Shown in pieces: positions 46,035 to 57,337 of a stretch of 64,000 bases of DNA. Where the stretch lies: the NCBI GenBank assembly GCA_900312665.1, contig ONZQ02000005.1, forward strand, positions 1,405,077-1,469,076, read 5' to 3'. Every line of letters begins with the position of its first letter. Position 1 is the stretch's first letter. This stretch comes from Cephalotrichum gorgonifer (taxonomy: Eukaryota; Ascomycota; Sordariomycetes; Microascales; Microascaceae). The translations under genes and the position numbers were made by a program. The notes beneath the pieces were generated by a model, which saw nothing but the letters and a program-made list of their open reading frames with translations, made no database searches and was not told the DNA's origin.

Positions 46035-47887
46035 TTACCACCCCCCTTCATGCCTCCGCACCAACACCCTCAGCCCATCTTTCGGCTTGGCGACAATGCC
46101 ATCCGTGATGTCCCGCACCTCCCCGCCCTCGGGCAGCTCGAACTCGAACCGGCCAACCAGCGCGCAGGTGAGCGCCATGAGCTCCGCGACCGCGAACTTC
46201 TGCCCGATGCAGCTGCGCGGCCCGTGCAGGAACGTCAGGTACGCGTAGTTGCTCTTCGCGCCGCCCGAGTTATTCGCCTGCCCGCCCGCCGTCATCCAGC
46301 GCTCCGGGTTGAAGGCGTCCGCGTCCGCGCCCCAGAGCTCCTCCGCCCGGTTCGTGGCCCACGGGCACAGGATCACCATCGTCCCCTTGGGCACGAACTG
46401 GCCGAGGATCGTAGTGTCCCGGTTCGCGTCGCGGACGGTAAACGGAATGGGCGCGTATAGGCGTAGGGACTCCTGGCACACGGCGTGCAGGTAGGCGATT
46501 CCGTCGAGCGTCTTGGCGTCCATGGCTTGCGCGAGACCGCCGGGGAGGGACTCGCGGATCTCGCGCCGCAGCCGATCCTGGATATCTTTGTGCTGCGCGA
46601 GGAGGCATATAGTCCATGTCAGTGCCGCAGCGCTCGTCTCATGCCCTGCCGCTAAGAATGTCATCATAGTGTCGACGAGTCCCTCGTCCGTGAAGTGGCC
46701 GGACTCGAGTGCCGTAGAGATAATGTTAGGCGCCGGCTTCTCCTCGCCCCGGGCCATCTGCCCCCGCTTCGTGTTGATGAGCTTCATGGAGGTCGCGCGG
46801 GCGGCCTTGGACGCGGCGAGAACGCCCATGTTCCTTTGGAAGGGGAGGTAATCCGTGATGAAGGAGGGAAGGATGAGCTGAAGTGCGACGAGCAGCTTGG
46901 CGCCGCGGCTCTGCTTGATCATTGACCCGTACATCTTCATGGTGTCCTCGATAGTCGGATCGGAGAGCGACTTGAACTCGTGGTCCATCCCTGCCGAGCC
47001 GATGATGTCCAGCGAGGCTCGGCTCGCCCAGTCGGCGACGTCAACTGAAGAGCCGGGGGATTCCTTCATTTCGGTCTCGATCCCTGCGACGAGCTCCTGG
47101 GCCTTTGACCAGAAGATGGGATAGAGCTCTTTGATGTGCCGGAAGCTGAAGGCCGGCATCAGGTTCTTGCGCTGCATCTGTGCCCAGGCGTCAGTGGCTT
47201 GCAGGGGCCCATGTTGCTTTTCGGAAGCCTAGGGCGAGAAACTTACCTTGTGGACGTCACCCTCTGACAGCAGTAGTCCGTAGCCCAGGATCTTGCCGAC
47301 CATGGCTCGCAGAAGATGGGGCTTGACATAATCGTAGCTGTTCTGGGATAGCACTTCACTCAAGCCTTTGGGGCTAGTCACGATGATCCGTTCGCGGTTT
47401 AGCAAGTGCCTGTATCCGTCTGGTTAGCTGGACATTGCTTTCCTCTCCCAAGCGCAAGGGTTTACATACAAGTATCGAATGAGGCCGTTGTTGGGTATCG
47501 TCCTTGACCAGTCCCTGAATGGGAGACCAGCCGGCTGCTTGACGGACGCGGCCCAATGCCCGTTGAGAAAGGAGGGTCCCTAGGGAGTTCGCCGTTAGTA
47601 AAAAGAAGAAACTCGCTTCACTTTGAGAGGAAATGTTATGGCTATGGCCGAGGTTTGCGTACATCTGGCTGTGGCAGATGCCTCAATGGGCTAAAGTATC
47701 TCGGATAAACCACCACAGAATAGAAGGCCCAGATACTCAAGAGAGCAAACTCCCAAAGCCCAATGCATCCCAGAGAGGTCTTCCAGGCGAAGGTCTCCCG
47801 ATTGATCACCAAGGTTGTTGCTGCTCCGGCGAGGGCAGAGCCTGCCCAGGGGCGATAGCCCGCGAGGGTGCACGCAAGATTTTCCAT
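46035..47887 (-). CDS. Cytochrome P450, cluster member 1
   Basis: A 546-aa protein in four exons: 47887-47663, 47579-47470, 47409-47247 and 47177-46035. The N-terminus carries two hydrophobic stretches ('SALAGAATTLVI', 'LWEFALLSIWAFYSVVVY'). 'RTIPNNGLIRYL' then emerges across exon 2 to 3, a block found in CYP4-like fungal P450s. The I-helix is 'TFLAAGHETSAAALTW', with the AGxET oxygen-activation site. The K-helix is 'CQESLRLYAP', then 'FNPERW'. The haem loop is 'FLHGPRSCIGQKFA'. All parts of a working monooxygenase are present. Codons are strongly G/C-ending. It lies in tandem with the next P450, same strand, 0.4 kb apart, at the left end of a tailoring-gene cluster. Confidence 0.95.
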
Positions 47888-48300
47888 GATGCGTCTTGTC
47901 ACAGAGCCGAGTTTTGAGAAAAGGGGACGTGTAGGATGGGCTCCAGAAGTGACAGAAGACAAGCTAAATGGGGCTGTCCTACGGGGGTAGATTGGCAGGG
48001 GAGTTGGTGGAGAAAGGTGTGCCAGTTGTTCGCTAAAAATGATCTGTGGGCGGAGCATAGCCACTGACTGGGTCGTATTGCCTGCAGTAATCCGCTATTG
48101 CCCACTAATACCAATACCACTACAGTCAGCAAAGAAAGGGAGATGGGGAAAGGACAGGAGCTAGGGACAAAGGAATAATATGCAACTCGTCAAACAGTGA
48201 TTATACGATAAGAAAAAAAATTGATGGCAAACAGGCTCTGATACAGATACAAAATAGCATTCAGAGTCAAAATGGGGACATGATATAGACGCCACTCTAA
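47888..48300. promoter_or_regulatory. Promoter region of cluster P450 1 / 3' region of P450 2
   Basis: 413 bp between the tandem P450 genes. A minus-strand frame extends upstream of the chosen ATG but is rich in Pro/Ser and lacks a membrane anchor, so it is treated as leader. Confidence 0.45.
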
Positions 48301-50020
48301 CTACAGATTCCTTTTCTTAAATTTCAACTTCACGCCCACGGGCGGCATCACCGCCTCTGTAACCCATTTCGACTCCGGCCGAACCCCGTTGTGCTCAGTA
48401 AGAAGCTCGACATCATACGCAGAGAGAATGTGGTGCAGCAGCATCTTCAGCTCCAAGTCTACCAGAAACCTCCCGGGACAGGCATGTTTGCCATGCCCGA
48501 ACGGTAAGTAGTTTGAACCAGTGGATACAAACGACAGACTCGGATTATCAGCTCCCACTTTGCTTGTTCCATCAGGACCGGAGGTAGAGGCAGCACCCCT
48601 CTGGCGCGAGAACCTAAAGGGGTCGAACTTCTCGGGATCTCCGTAGATCTCCGGGTCGTGATGCACGGGGTACGCGAGAACCGAGAGCGTAGATCCCTGT
48701 GGCAGGACGTGCCCGTCCGGCGTCACGACGCCCCCCGGTGCAACCACCTTGCGGATCATGGCACGAGCTCCGAAGGCGTGGGTGCGCATAGACTCGCGGA
48801 GTACGCTGTCGGTGTGCACCATCCGCGCAGCGGCCGCCTTGCTAAAGACGCCGCCGTGGGCCGAGAGCACGGCGGTCATCTCCCGTCGGAGGACATCCGC
48901 GGTCTCAAACTCCGCATTCGATGCGGCGATGTTAATCAGGATATTACTAATGGCCACGGCGGTCTGGTGGAAGGACGCGAGGTTTGCGAGGCAGAGGCGG
49001 TCGGAGACATGGCCCAGAGACAAATCTTGCGGGGCCTTCTCCAGTGCGTGGCGGATCATTAACTGGAGGGTGTCTGCTGGTTCGACGTACTTTGCGTCCA
49101 CGTCTGGGTGCATGAGGTGGTGGAGGCGGGATTTGTAGAGCGGGGCGATATACTGCTTTATTCGCCATCGCCTGTACCGCGTCGGGATGGTGACCAAGAA
49201 GCCGACGAACGGCTTTAGGAAGGAGGGGGTGTAGATCAGGAGTCCTGAGTTCAGGATGAAGAGGTCCGCGAACGCGAGCGATTGGCGAAGGTAATCTTTA
49301 TCTCTGCCTGCAGCCGTATGTTAGAGCCGGTAAATTTCATGGAGCCAGAGTTCGCTTCGTGGAAATATTCTTACAGAGAGGGAGGCCGACGGTGAATCGA
49401 CTCGAGATCTGCGCGACGATCCACTTCATGGCCTCGTACACGTCGACGTCCTTCTCGCCATCCACGTCAAGATATTCCGACATGGCGGCCCCAAGCTCAT
49501 CGTGCACCGCGGCAGCGATGGTCTCCAGGAACCGCCCCATGTCCTTCTTGATGACGACACTCTGCCACGGATCTTGGATGTATTTCGCGTGTCCCGAGTT
49601 CCAATCCCCCTTGTCTATCTCCCGGAAGCCCTCGATGGCGCTAAGCACGCTGTCGGGCTGGGAGGCGGCCCATTGGGTGTGCTGGGCGGAGATATGAACT
49701 TCATCTCGGAATCCCATCGATGGCAGGATGCAGGTCTTGCCAACTTTCGAGTACTAATTCATTTTTGTCAACCCTATTGTCCTGCCCTGTCCGCTGTAAA
49801 ATCTAGGCCGACATCGTGAGCATAATTGGGCACATACAGACTGATAAGTGTCTAGGAACAGCTGCCGGCAGTCGGTGAGGTATGCCCATCTTGTCTTCAG
49901 GCTGATGCTCTGGCCTGAGCTTCGTATTCGAGGGAGACTGGTGGGGAGCTGTCGCCGAGACAGGTATTCAACGCCGGAGTAGGCTGCTATCACGACAACG
50001 GCCAGCAGTAAAAGCATCAT
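48301..50020 (-). CDS. Cytochrome P450, cluster member 2 (ent-kaurene-oxidase/CYP68-like shape)
   Basis: A 522-aa protein in three exons: 50020-49838, 49753-49375 and 49307-48301. The N-terminal anchor is 'MMLLLLAVVVIAAYSGVEYL'. 'YSKVGKTCILPSMGFRDEV' appears at the first exon join. The I-helix segment 'LANLASFHQTAVAISNILIN' lacks the usual acid/Thr pair and instead has His-Gln-Thr. This pattern is known in fungal terpenoid P450s such as the ent-kaurene oxidase and CYP68 groups. The K-helix is 'LRESMR' and the haem loop is 'PFGHGKHACPGRFLVDLELK'. Its relatives oxidise terpenoid scaffolds, often in several steps. It is divergent from the sulfotransferase-like gene across a 1.0 kb promoter region. 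Confidence 0.94.
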
Positions 50021-51024
50021 GTTTGAAGATTTGCATTAGCCTAGGACGGAACGACAGTATACTGGTAGTCGTTGATTGTTCCACCACCATCATCACCAGG
50101 GTTGATAAACCCGACGAGCACTGGGCGATGGTGCCACCTCCCAGGGCGAGGTACCGCAGCCGGGGCTGCAGCACGGGGGTAGAGAATGGGGGGAGTGCGG
50201 TTATGGTGTGGAGCCAATTCGAAGATGTACCTTAATTTGTCCTGGTAACTCCGACACCCGCTGTGGCGTTGTCCAAGTACTTCGTACTTCTAGAACGCAG
50301 GGGTCCCATGCCATATATCTCCTGTGGGCACCGGGCGCAGTTGACCGCCAGATAGCGAAGGATTCACCCAAGAAAGATTGTGGACACACTCGTACTCGTA
50401 CAAGTACACGTATGTGGATTTGGGCCGCATCCTATTATTGGAAAACGAGGGAGTAATACATTAGTAAACATTACTGGGCTGGATGAAAGTAGACGGGGTA
50501 CTTGTTGGGTAATATACATATGTGGTACTCGTATTAATCGATATTTCGGAGATGACGTCTGTCCAAAGGACGGAGTACCACGTAGACGATTTGCCGCTAA
50601 GCCTTACAAGGACTTGTAGGAGCCTCTCCCCTGTCGGGCAGTTGCCGCAGTGAAAAATATTACTCATACCTGTTCGTAGCCCATCCCATGTCACTATTCG
50701 AGGTGACGGATTACACCCGTGTACGACGCTACTCCATACTTAGAGAAACCACAAGTATACATACGAATGCTTAACGATGTCAATAGTTCGGGGATCTGTA
50801 GTACGACTTGCCCGCCACTTGGACTTAGGCCTGAGAAGTACCGAATACAATCCCAGGCCTCTGGAGAGAAAATCAACAAGCCACATGAAGTAGACTTAGA
50901 CGAGCATAAATTAGGTGCCTTGGCCAGTACGGGGTAAGGTTCTCGTATCAAACAACCTGTGAGGGGTGTCAAAGACTCGGCTACCTATCGGGACGTCAAC
51001 CTTTTTTCTTTCTCGTCAAGCACA
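50021..51024. promoter_or_regulatory. Divergent cluster promoter region
   Basis: 1.0 kb between the starts of P450 2 (minus) and the P-loop protein (plus). It is rich in GTAC-centred words, including CGTACAAGTAC at 50397-50407, which recurs exactly in the intergenic stretch at 54034-54044. No gene is seen. Confidence 0.45.
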
Positions 51025-52110
51025 ATGGCAACGAGGACTCGTACGATGCCGGTCCAGCAGAAGAAGGGCAAGGGTGTCAAAATCATTGTGGTACAGTCCC
51101 TCCCAGAACCCCAACCCCAACCCCAACCCCAATCGTCCGGTCCCTATTAGCCCCATTTACTAGATGCCGAGTTGAAAAGGCAGAAGCTGGAAAAAATGAT
51201 GTGAAACTAACACACTCCAGGCAGGCCTCCCCAGGACCTCGACAACAAGCTTGAAGAAAGGGCTCGAGATTCTCGGCATAGGACCATGCTTCCACCTGGG
51301 AGACCCGCCTGCGCCGATCAAGCGGGTGAAGGAGAGCGCGCGCGTGCTGGCCATGCAGGACCGCCATGAGCGGTTGAAAGGGTTACGGGCGCTGTATGAT
51401 GACTTCGAGGCCGTGTTCGAGCCGCCTGCTAGTACTCTCGTTGATGATATGCTCGCCATCTATCCCGATGCTAAGGTAAGGCATGCGCCCCAGTTTAATT
51501 GCCCGAGAAGAAGTCAACCATTCCTCAAGTCTTTAATTTTTTTGCCCATTCGTTCTCTCCCTTGTATTATATTGTTCCCTTCATCCTCTTGCGTTTAGCG
51601 TTAAAACTGACGGTCTTCCGCCTATAATAGGTCATCCTGTCTGTGAGAAAGGACCCATCCGTCTGGCTAGCTTCCTTCGACGGCCTAGGCATGGATCTCA
51701 CCTCTCCGATATACAGGGTGCTAGGGTACTGGATCCCCGGCGTGATCCACTCCAGCGACCTCATGACGGCCTGGGGCGCGTTCTACAAGCGGAAATTCGG
51801 CCTCGGGGATGCCCCATCAGCGGAGCTGTACCTAAAACACAACGAGTGGGTGAAAGACATCGTGCCGAAGGACCAGCTGCTGGAGTATCAGCCAAGTATG
51901 GGCTGGGAGCCGCTGTGCGAGTTTCTGGGCAGGGAGGTGCCCGGGAACAAGCAGCCATTCCCGTGGGTGAATGAGGCGTCGTTCTTGAGGAGGGTGATCC
52001 GCACGGCAATGGTGCTGGGATCTATTGTCTGGTTGTTTATTTTTGGTGCAGTGTGGCTGGGCGCTCTGCGGGCGAAAGAGTTGATATCTGTAAGCTGGGA
52101 GAGCTATTAA
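51025..52110 (+). CDS. P-loop sulfotransferase-family protein (Sulfotransfer_4-like) with C-terminal TM
   Basis: A 266-aa protein in three exons, 51025-51090, 51221-51475 and 51631-52110. The first join creates 'VKIIVAGLPRTSTTSLK', the PAPS/P-loop of the fungal sulfotransferase-like family. 'GIGPCFHLGD', 'VILSVRKDPSVWLASF', 'KHNEWVKDIVPKDQLLEYQP' and 'MGWEPLCEFLGREVPG' follow in family order. A C-terminal membrane helix ('VLGSIVWLFIFGAVWLGAL') anchors it, probably at the ER. Biochemical function of this fungal branch is poorly known. True sulfonyl transfer, or a nucleotide-binding role, is possible. It lies inside the P450 cluster, 256 bp before the first acyltransferase on the same strand, so it probably acts on the same product. 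Confidence 0.85.
51107..51132. repeat. Short AACCCC tandem repeat within an intron
   Basis: Four perfect AACCCC units followed by AA, lying inside the 51091-51220 intron of the sulfotransferase-like gene. It resembles a ciliate telomere unit but is too short and internal to mean that here. Confidence 0.85.
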
Positions 52111-52365
52111 GGTGCCGATTATAGTGGGGTTGGGTCAGAAAACTAGCACTAAGGAACGCCATTGGACCACTGGCACGACCCGTGGTGGCACTATATTCGT
52201 GCAATGCCGCCAGGGCAGGTACTTAATCCCGGATCTCCATTCATCATTACCCTTGTGTCTCACCATTCCTCAGCGGCGGTCTTCCCTCAAAGCCGTTTTA
52301 AACTTAAGCATATCCCGCACCAGGAAACAACTCTTCACCCCCTCCGGCCGCCCTCATCTTGTACC

Positions 52366-53770
52366 ATGGACGCCTGGGTGCCACTCTTCGCGGCCCTCTC
52401 CTCCCAGGCCCTGACCGTCTTCACCCTTGCTTACACAGCCTCGGACAGCATCCTCAGGATCCCCGTCTCAGCATGTGTCGCAGGCTTCACATGGGTCTTC
52501 CACCGGACTCTCCCGGACGTTTTTGAGAACCGCCTCTATCTGGCGCTGCTGACCACCACGATGTGGATCCAATGTATCAAGACATTTGACGACCTCTGCC
52601 TCTCCCGCATCTCCGTGGACGCACAACGCCGTCAGACTCACGATAAGCAGAACGGACGCACAGGGCACCACCCTCCCACGGTTGAAGGGAGGAAGTCGTC
52701 CCAGCTTCCCACGAGTCCGAGGATTGCCTGGGCTCTCGCGATGTTGTGGAACGCGAGAGCCATAGGAACACCCTGGGTGGTCAGCAAAGTCCCGGCCTGG
52801 CCGAAGACTCACCCGGGAACCACCGTCGTCCCGTCGCGCAGCCATGAGACGCGCAGGCACGCGCGGGCCTTCGTCATCAGCTACCTCGTCCTCGACGTTT
52901 TCGCGAACTTGCCACCGCCAGATGTCGCGGTCGAGATGGCCGCTGACAGGCAGCCACTCCTGAGCCGTCTGGGCGACGTCGGCGCCGCGGAGGCTGCCTT
53001 CCGCGCCTCGGCCGTGCTCGGCTTCTGGGCAAACACCTTTTGCGTCATCCACCTCGTCAACAGCGGCTTCGGCCTGGCTCACATCTCCTTCGGCCTGCAG
53101 CCGGTGGAGATGTTGCCGCCCGTCTGGGGAGGGTTGTCCCATGCTTACACCATCAGGAACTTCTGGGGGTAAGTAGAATACCTCGTACCAAATCGGGTAT
53201 AATCCCGAGAGAGTAGCAGGGATGGACCCTGCCGCTGATCGGGTTGGATTGGCGTTCGTTAGCGACCTCGCCAACGAACGAGAGAGACACGAAAATCTGA
53301 CATGCATTTGTGCCAACGCTTCTAGTACCACTTGGCATCAGACCCTGCGCCGTTCTCTGACCTCAGTTGCGGATCTCGCCGCTCACTCCATCCTCCGACT
53401 GCGCCATGGCGGGCTTATAGCCCGATACGTCAAGCTAATGATCTGCTTCTCCATCTCCGGGTTGTTGCACCGCTCGGCCGACTTAATGCTGGGGGTGGCG
53501 CCGGGGGAATCCCGGGCTCTTGAGTACTTTGCTACGACAGTACTGGTGATTATGTTCGAGGACTTGGTACAGCACTTCTTCCGCGCCACGACTGGTGGGT
53601 CGAAGGATCAACGGACGTGGCGTAGGTGCGTTGGCTATGTTTGGGTCTGCCTTGTCATGTACTGGATGACTCCTTCGTGGGCCTATCCGGCTGCGAGGGC
53701 GTCGCAGCCAGGGAGGGACGTGCTGGTCCCGTATTCGGTGGTTAGAAGGGTCGCTAGGATGCTTGGGTAA
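52366..53770 (+). CDS. MBOAT/wax-synthase-like O-acyltransferase 1
   Basis: A 415-aa multi-pass ER enzyme in two exons, 52366-53168 and 53326-53770. The join yields 'IRNFWGTTWHQTLR', the N-F-W-x-x-x-W-H signature of the membrane-bound O-acyltransferase (MBOAT_2) family. The second invariant His lies in 'ISGLLHRSADL'. Several hydrophobic helices surround these. Fungal members in pyripyropene- and austinol-type pathways put acetyl groups on hydroxyls of terpenoid or meroterpenoid scaffolds, so an acetyl or short acyl transfer to the P450 products is the best inference. A polar insert of about 90 residues ('RRQTHDKQNGRTGHHPP...') in the middle is less usual. A second paralog lies at 58325. Confidence 0.88.
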
Positions 53771-54421
53771 CCTCGGAAAGACGATTCGCACCTGAAGGGA
53801 AATGCCAGACAAAATATCTCAATGCAACCGACGCTTCTCTTCGAATAAACGGCCCGCCGACGTGCCTAATATCGATTGGGGAAGAGCCGGTAGAGCCAAT
53901 ACAAATCTTCACATTGGGCGAAGGGTCGTACAAGATAATGCAATGCAATGAACACATGCTACCTACCATCTGAACCGAACCGAACCGTGTTTGCTCGATT
54001 TCGCTCATACTAGTATAGTACGTATTGTCGAGTCGTACAAGTACTTCGGAAGACGGCACAGACCGGAACCTACCGGTGTCCCATCTGAACTACTAGTATG
54101 TAACTGGGATGCATAAGCTCCGAAGGATTCTGGCGATGCTACCGCATAATATCACATAATCACTCACCCGGTACGGAGTCCGGAATAATACGATACGAAT
54201 AATACATGTACAGGTATTGTCGGGTCCGAGGGAACGCAGTCATGCAAGGTAATCATCATTGTCCTGATTGCTAAACACGACGAAGAAAAAATGCGAAGGA
54301 TGAAAAAGCTTGTATTGCCGCCAATCGGGCTGCCACGGAACGCCGTTAAACAGGAATACGACACACACTTGTAAGATTAGAAAATACCCCTGCAGGTACC
54401 GTACCGGTACCCCCCACGCTC
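53771..54421. other. Intergenic between convergent cluster genes
   Basis: 651 bp with many GTAC words, including CGTACAAGTAC at 54034-54044. No gene is seen. Confidence 0.45.
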
Positions 54422-56303
54422 TCAGACTTTGACAATCCTCCGCAGCCGTACCTTCAGGTCCCTATCAACCCGCGCCACGCCCCTAGCCTCCTTCCCCACC
54501 TCGGGTCCCCGATCCGAGTACCTGCCCCGGGCGTCGACGAAGTGCAGCGGCTCGACTTCGAAGGATCCGAAAAACAGCGCCACTGCGGCTAGAATCTCCA
54601 GCTTGGCGAAGTTGCGGCCCGGACACATTGCAGAGCCTCCGCCGTAGGGGAAGAACTTGCCCGCATGAAGATTGGGAGGCCCTCCCACCTTTCCGTCTAC
54701 TCCGCCCCCGGGCTGCTGCTTCTGCTGCTGCATGAACCGCTCAGGCCACAGTTCCTCCGCCGGGTGCAATGGTGTGGACCACACGGTCTCGTCCTTGTGC
54801 GCTAGGTAGGACGGCGCGAGGATGAGGTTCCCCGCCCTCAGGGTATAGCCATCTAGCTCTACGGCGTTGCGCAGTTTGCGGACGACGAAAACGGAAGAGC
54901 GGAGGCGGAGACACTCTAGGTAGATTGAGTTGAGGAGGGGGAGCTGCTTGAGGGCTGGGATGTCGATGACTGAGCTGAAGGACGAGGGATCTGTGGTGTC
55001 AGTGGATTGGAGGAGGGCATGGTTGATGATGGTGGAGACTTCGGCTTTTATCCGCTGGTGGATTTCCGGGCGGCGGAGTATTTCAATGATTATCCAGGAC
55101 GTCATAGGGATGGCGTTGGAGTTGATTCTAAGGGGATTGTTAGAAACAGATCAATATAGAACTAGCAAGATGGCTGGAAGGAGGGAGAAAAGCTCACGAC
55201 CATATTAGACCCATCTGGAATGATGCTCGGCCTTGTAACGTGATGCCGTACTTGTCCATGGCCACCTCTCTCTCCCGCACCAGCTTCGATCCGAAGTTGG
55301 GCTCCCAGTTAGGATTGTGGTCTTGGGTAGCCGACCAGTCAATGTTCTGCCAACCCTTCTCGAGGTATCTCCTGACCGTCTCCAGGCATCTGTCTCGGGC
55401 CTGCCATCCACTCCGGCAGAGAAACCTCGGCAGCCCGTACAGGAGGGACATGAAGTCCTTGTCGTAGGCCCAGAACGTCTCTGCGAATTCAGGGTCGATA
55501 TCAAAGACCCCCGGGCCAGCGAGGGCGACCGTCGACGCGCGGAACATCTTGTCCTTCATGAAATCGTCCACGCCACATTCGACCCACCCCCTGCCGCGAA
55601 TATGGTTGAACTGCTCAACCACATTGCCGATGAAGAGGTCCGTCAGACACGCCACGGCGTTGCTGCCGATCAAATGGGTCTCATAAAGCTCATGGAACTT
55701 CCTCCATATCCGATCCTCCTCGTTCGTCTCCGTTAGGGACACGGTTGAGGAGCCAGACAGGTCCTTGGCTACCAGCGCCGTGTCCGCGTCCGGGAGGCCC
55801 TTCACGTTGTGTGCTACGCGCAGGGCGAACTCCTCAAAGGTGAGATCCCTTGAGCAGCGGAAGATGTGCTGAACGTTCTTGCTGCCAGAGATGAGGTAGG
55901 CATGGAGATTTCCGAGGCGGATTCGGATAGGCTCCCCGTCTCTCACTCTTCGCCTGCAAGACATTGTTAGTGAAAATTGACCTTCAGCTGCGTACCCAAT
56001 CTCAGAGATGTATACTGTCTTCACTTACACGACCGAGTCGAAGAAGCCATGCGGATTCCTCACCAGCTGTAGAGCGGATCCGACGCCCGGGAGCTGATAT
56101 GGCAGGCTGGTGGGCTCCTTGCCCTTGTAGCGGCGGTCGGAGAAGGACTGGAACAGGTAGCGAGCGGTGGTGAAACAGTGTGTAGATAGGACCAGTATGA
56201 GGATGAAGACGGCGGCCTGCACAACAGGCGTGCCGATCGCGCTGTTGTTGATCGTGTCATCCATGTCGACGCCTACAAAGTCTTTCACGATTCGCAAACG
56301 CAT
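54422..56303 (-). CDS. Cytochrome P450, cluster member 3 (CYP7/CYP8-like)
   Basis: A 578-aa protein (565 if ATG 56264 is used) in three exons: 56303-56029, 55953-55198 and 55127-54422. The anchor is 'TPVVQAAVFILILVLSTHC', then 'LPYQLPGVGSALQL'. The I-helix, completed across intron 2, reads 'LIWSINSNAIPMTSW'. It has the N-x-x-P-x-x-x-W pattern of CYP7/CYP8 enzymes and lacks the standard acid-Thr pair. The K-helix is 'YLECLRLRSS'. The haem loop is 'PYGGGSAMCPGRNFAKLE', the GGGxxxCPG form typical of that clan. Known relatives act on sterols or prostanoid-like substrates. A Gln-rich stretch (QQQKQQPGGG) before the haem loop is an insert. It is divergent from acyltransferase 2. Confidence 0.93.
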
Positions 56304-56825
56304 GGGGGGTTTCCGTGGTGAAAGAATGGGGTTAGTTGGCGTGATATCGCAACATCAGAGCCGGACCCTTGCGCCACAGTCCTACGGAGTGGAGTCATGG
56401 TTCTTCTCGCACTTATAAGACGTCAGGGGTAAGCGAAGGTAATGGGCAGGCCGATCTTCTGTCTGATACAAAAGGGGGGGAAGGGGGGGGGTTCGGTCTC
56501 TCGACTGCCGGGCCACCTCTTGCTTAGGAGAACCCAGCCACATGGTTGGGCGAGGGAGTTGCAGTCCTACGGAGATATGCCAAGAGTAGGCCACTAGGGT
56601 ATCCTCCTACCAATCCTCCCTTGTAAGGTGGCGATTACGGTCCATGGCCCAGGCGCAGTTTGGAATGGGGTTTCGAGTCTCTGTCAAAGCCATGCATGGG
56701 TAGTATCATGGCCCTGATAGGACTGTCAAAGGTAGGTATATCATTAGAAACATACGATACACACCACAACGACGAGGCATAGGGAAGTATCAGGAGTAGC
56801 CTTCAAAGGTGGTTGGTTCGTAGAA

Positions 56826-56870
56826 CCCCACCCCCCCCCCCCCGGGGCTTCTCTCTCTTGCCCCCCCCCC
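56826..56870. repeat. Poly-C-rich tract
   Basis: CCCCA followed by 13 C, then GGGG and a short CT-rich spacer, then a further run of 10 C. A matching G-rich patch lies at 56474-56491. Assembly errors are likely at such places. Confidence 0.85.
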
Positions 56871-56974
56871 TTCCGGCCACTCCCAGAAAAGGTGTCGAAG
56901 GCCGCTGGTACATGTTTGTAGCTCGCGTTTGCGGAATAAAATATCAAATCACTGAGCCGTATTCTACTACATAT

Positions 56975-57012
56975 CTTACCGGTGGGTGGGTCAGCGTAGG
57001 AAGGAAGGATTC
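56975..57012. repeat. 38-bp imperfect direct repeat, copy A
   Basis: It begins CTTACCGGTGGGTGGGTCAG and ends GGAAGGATTC. It matches copy B (57300-57337) at 32 of 38 positions by hand alignment. Confidence 0.75.
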
Positions 57013-57299
57013 CGCCGCGCACATTCGCAAGGCGCCGCCAGCCCCTAGTCACTCCGACTACCACTAAACAACCAAAAATCGCCGGGATCTGGATGTGGCT
57101 TGCATCGGCGGCAGAAATATCGATATCAAACCTGCTCCTTCGTGTTACACTCCACTGGTGGGCCCAGTTCCGCACTCCGAAATACAAGTCATCTCAATGG
57201 AAGGACGGGGCCAGGGCCGTCGGCATCTGGTTTGTGGCTTACATTGGTGCAGCAAATCTGGTACCTCTACTACTTGTAGTAGGTCAAGTCGTACTCCAA

Positions 57300-57337
57300 C
57301 TCACCGGTCGGTGGGCCAAAGTAGGAAAGAAGGATTC
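57300..57337. repeat. 38-bp imperfect direct repeat, copy B
   Basis: It begins CTCACCGGTCGGTGGGCCAA and ends AGAAGGATTC. See copy A; the copies are 325 bp apart. Confidence 0.75.

Noticed and set aside
51107..51132. AACCCC repeats as an interstitial telomere
   Set aside because: Only four units, inside an intron, and most filamentous ascomycetes use TTAGGG.
52468..53331. 287-codon minus-strand frame over acyltransferase 1
   Set aside because: It is antisense to a gene with clear MBOAT motifs and a correct intron. It contains no recognisable domain.
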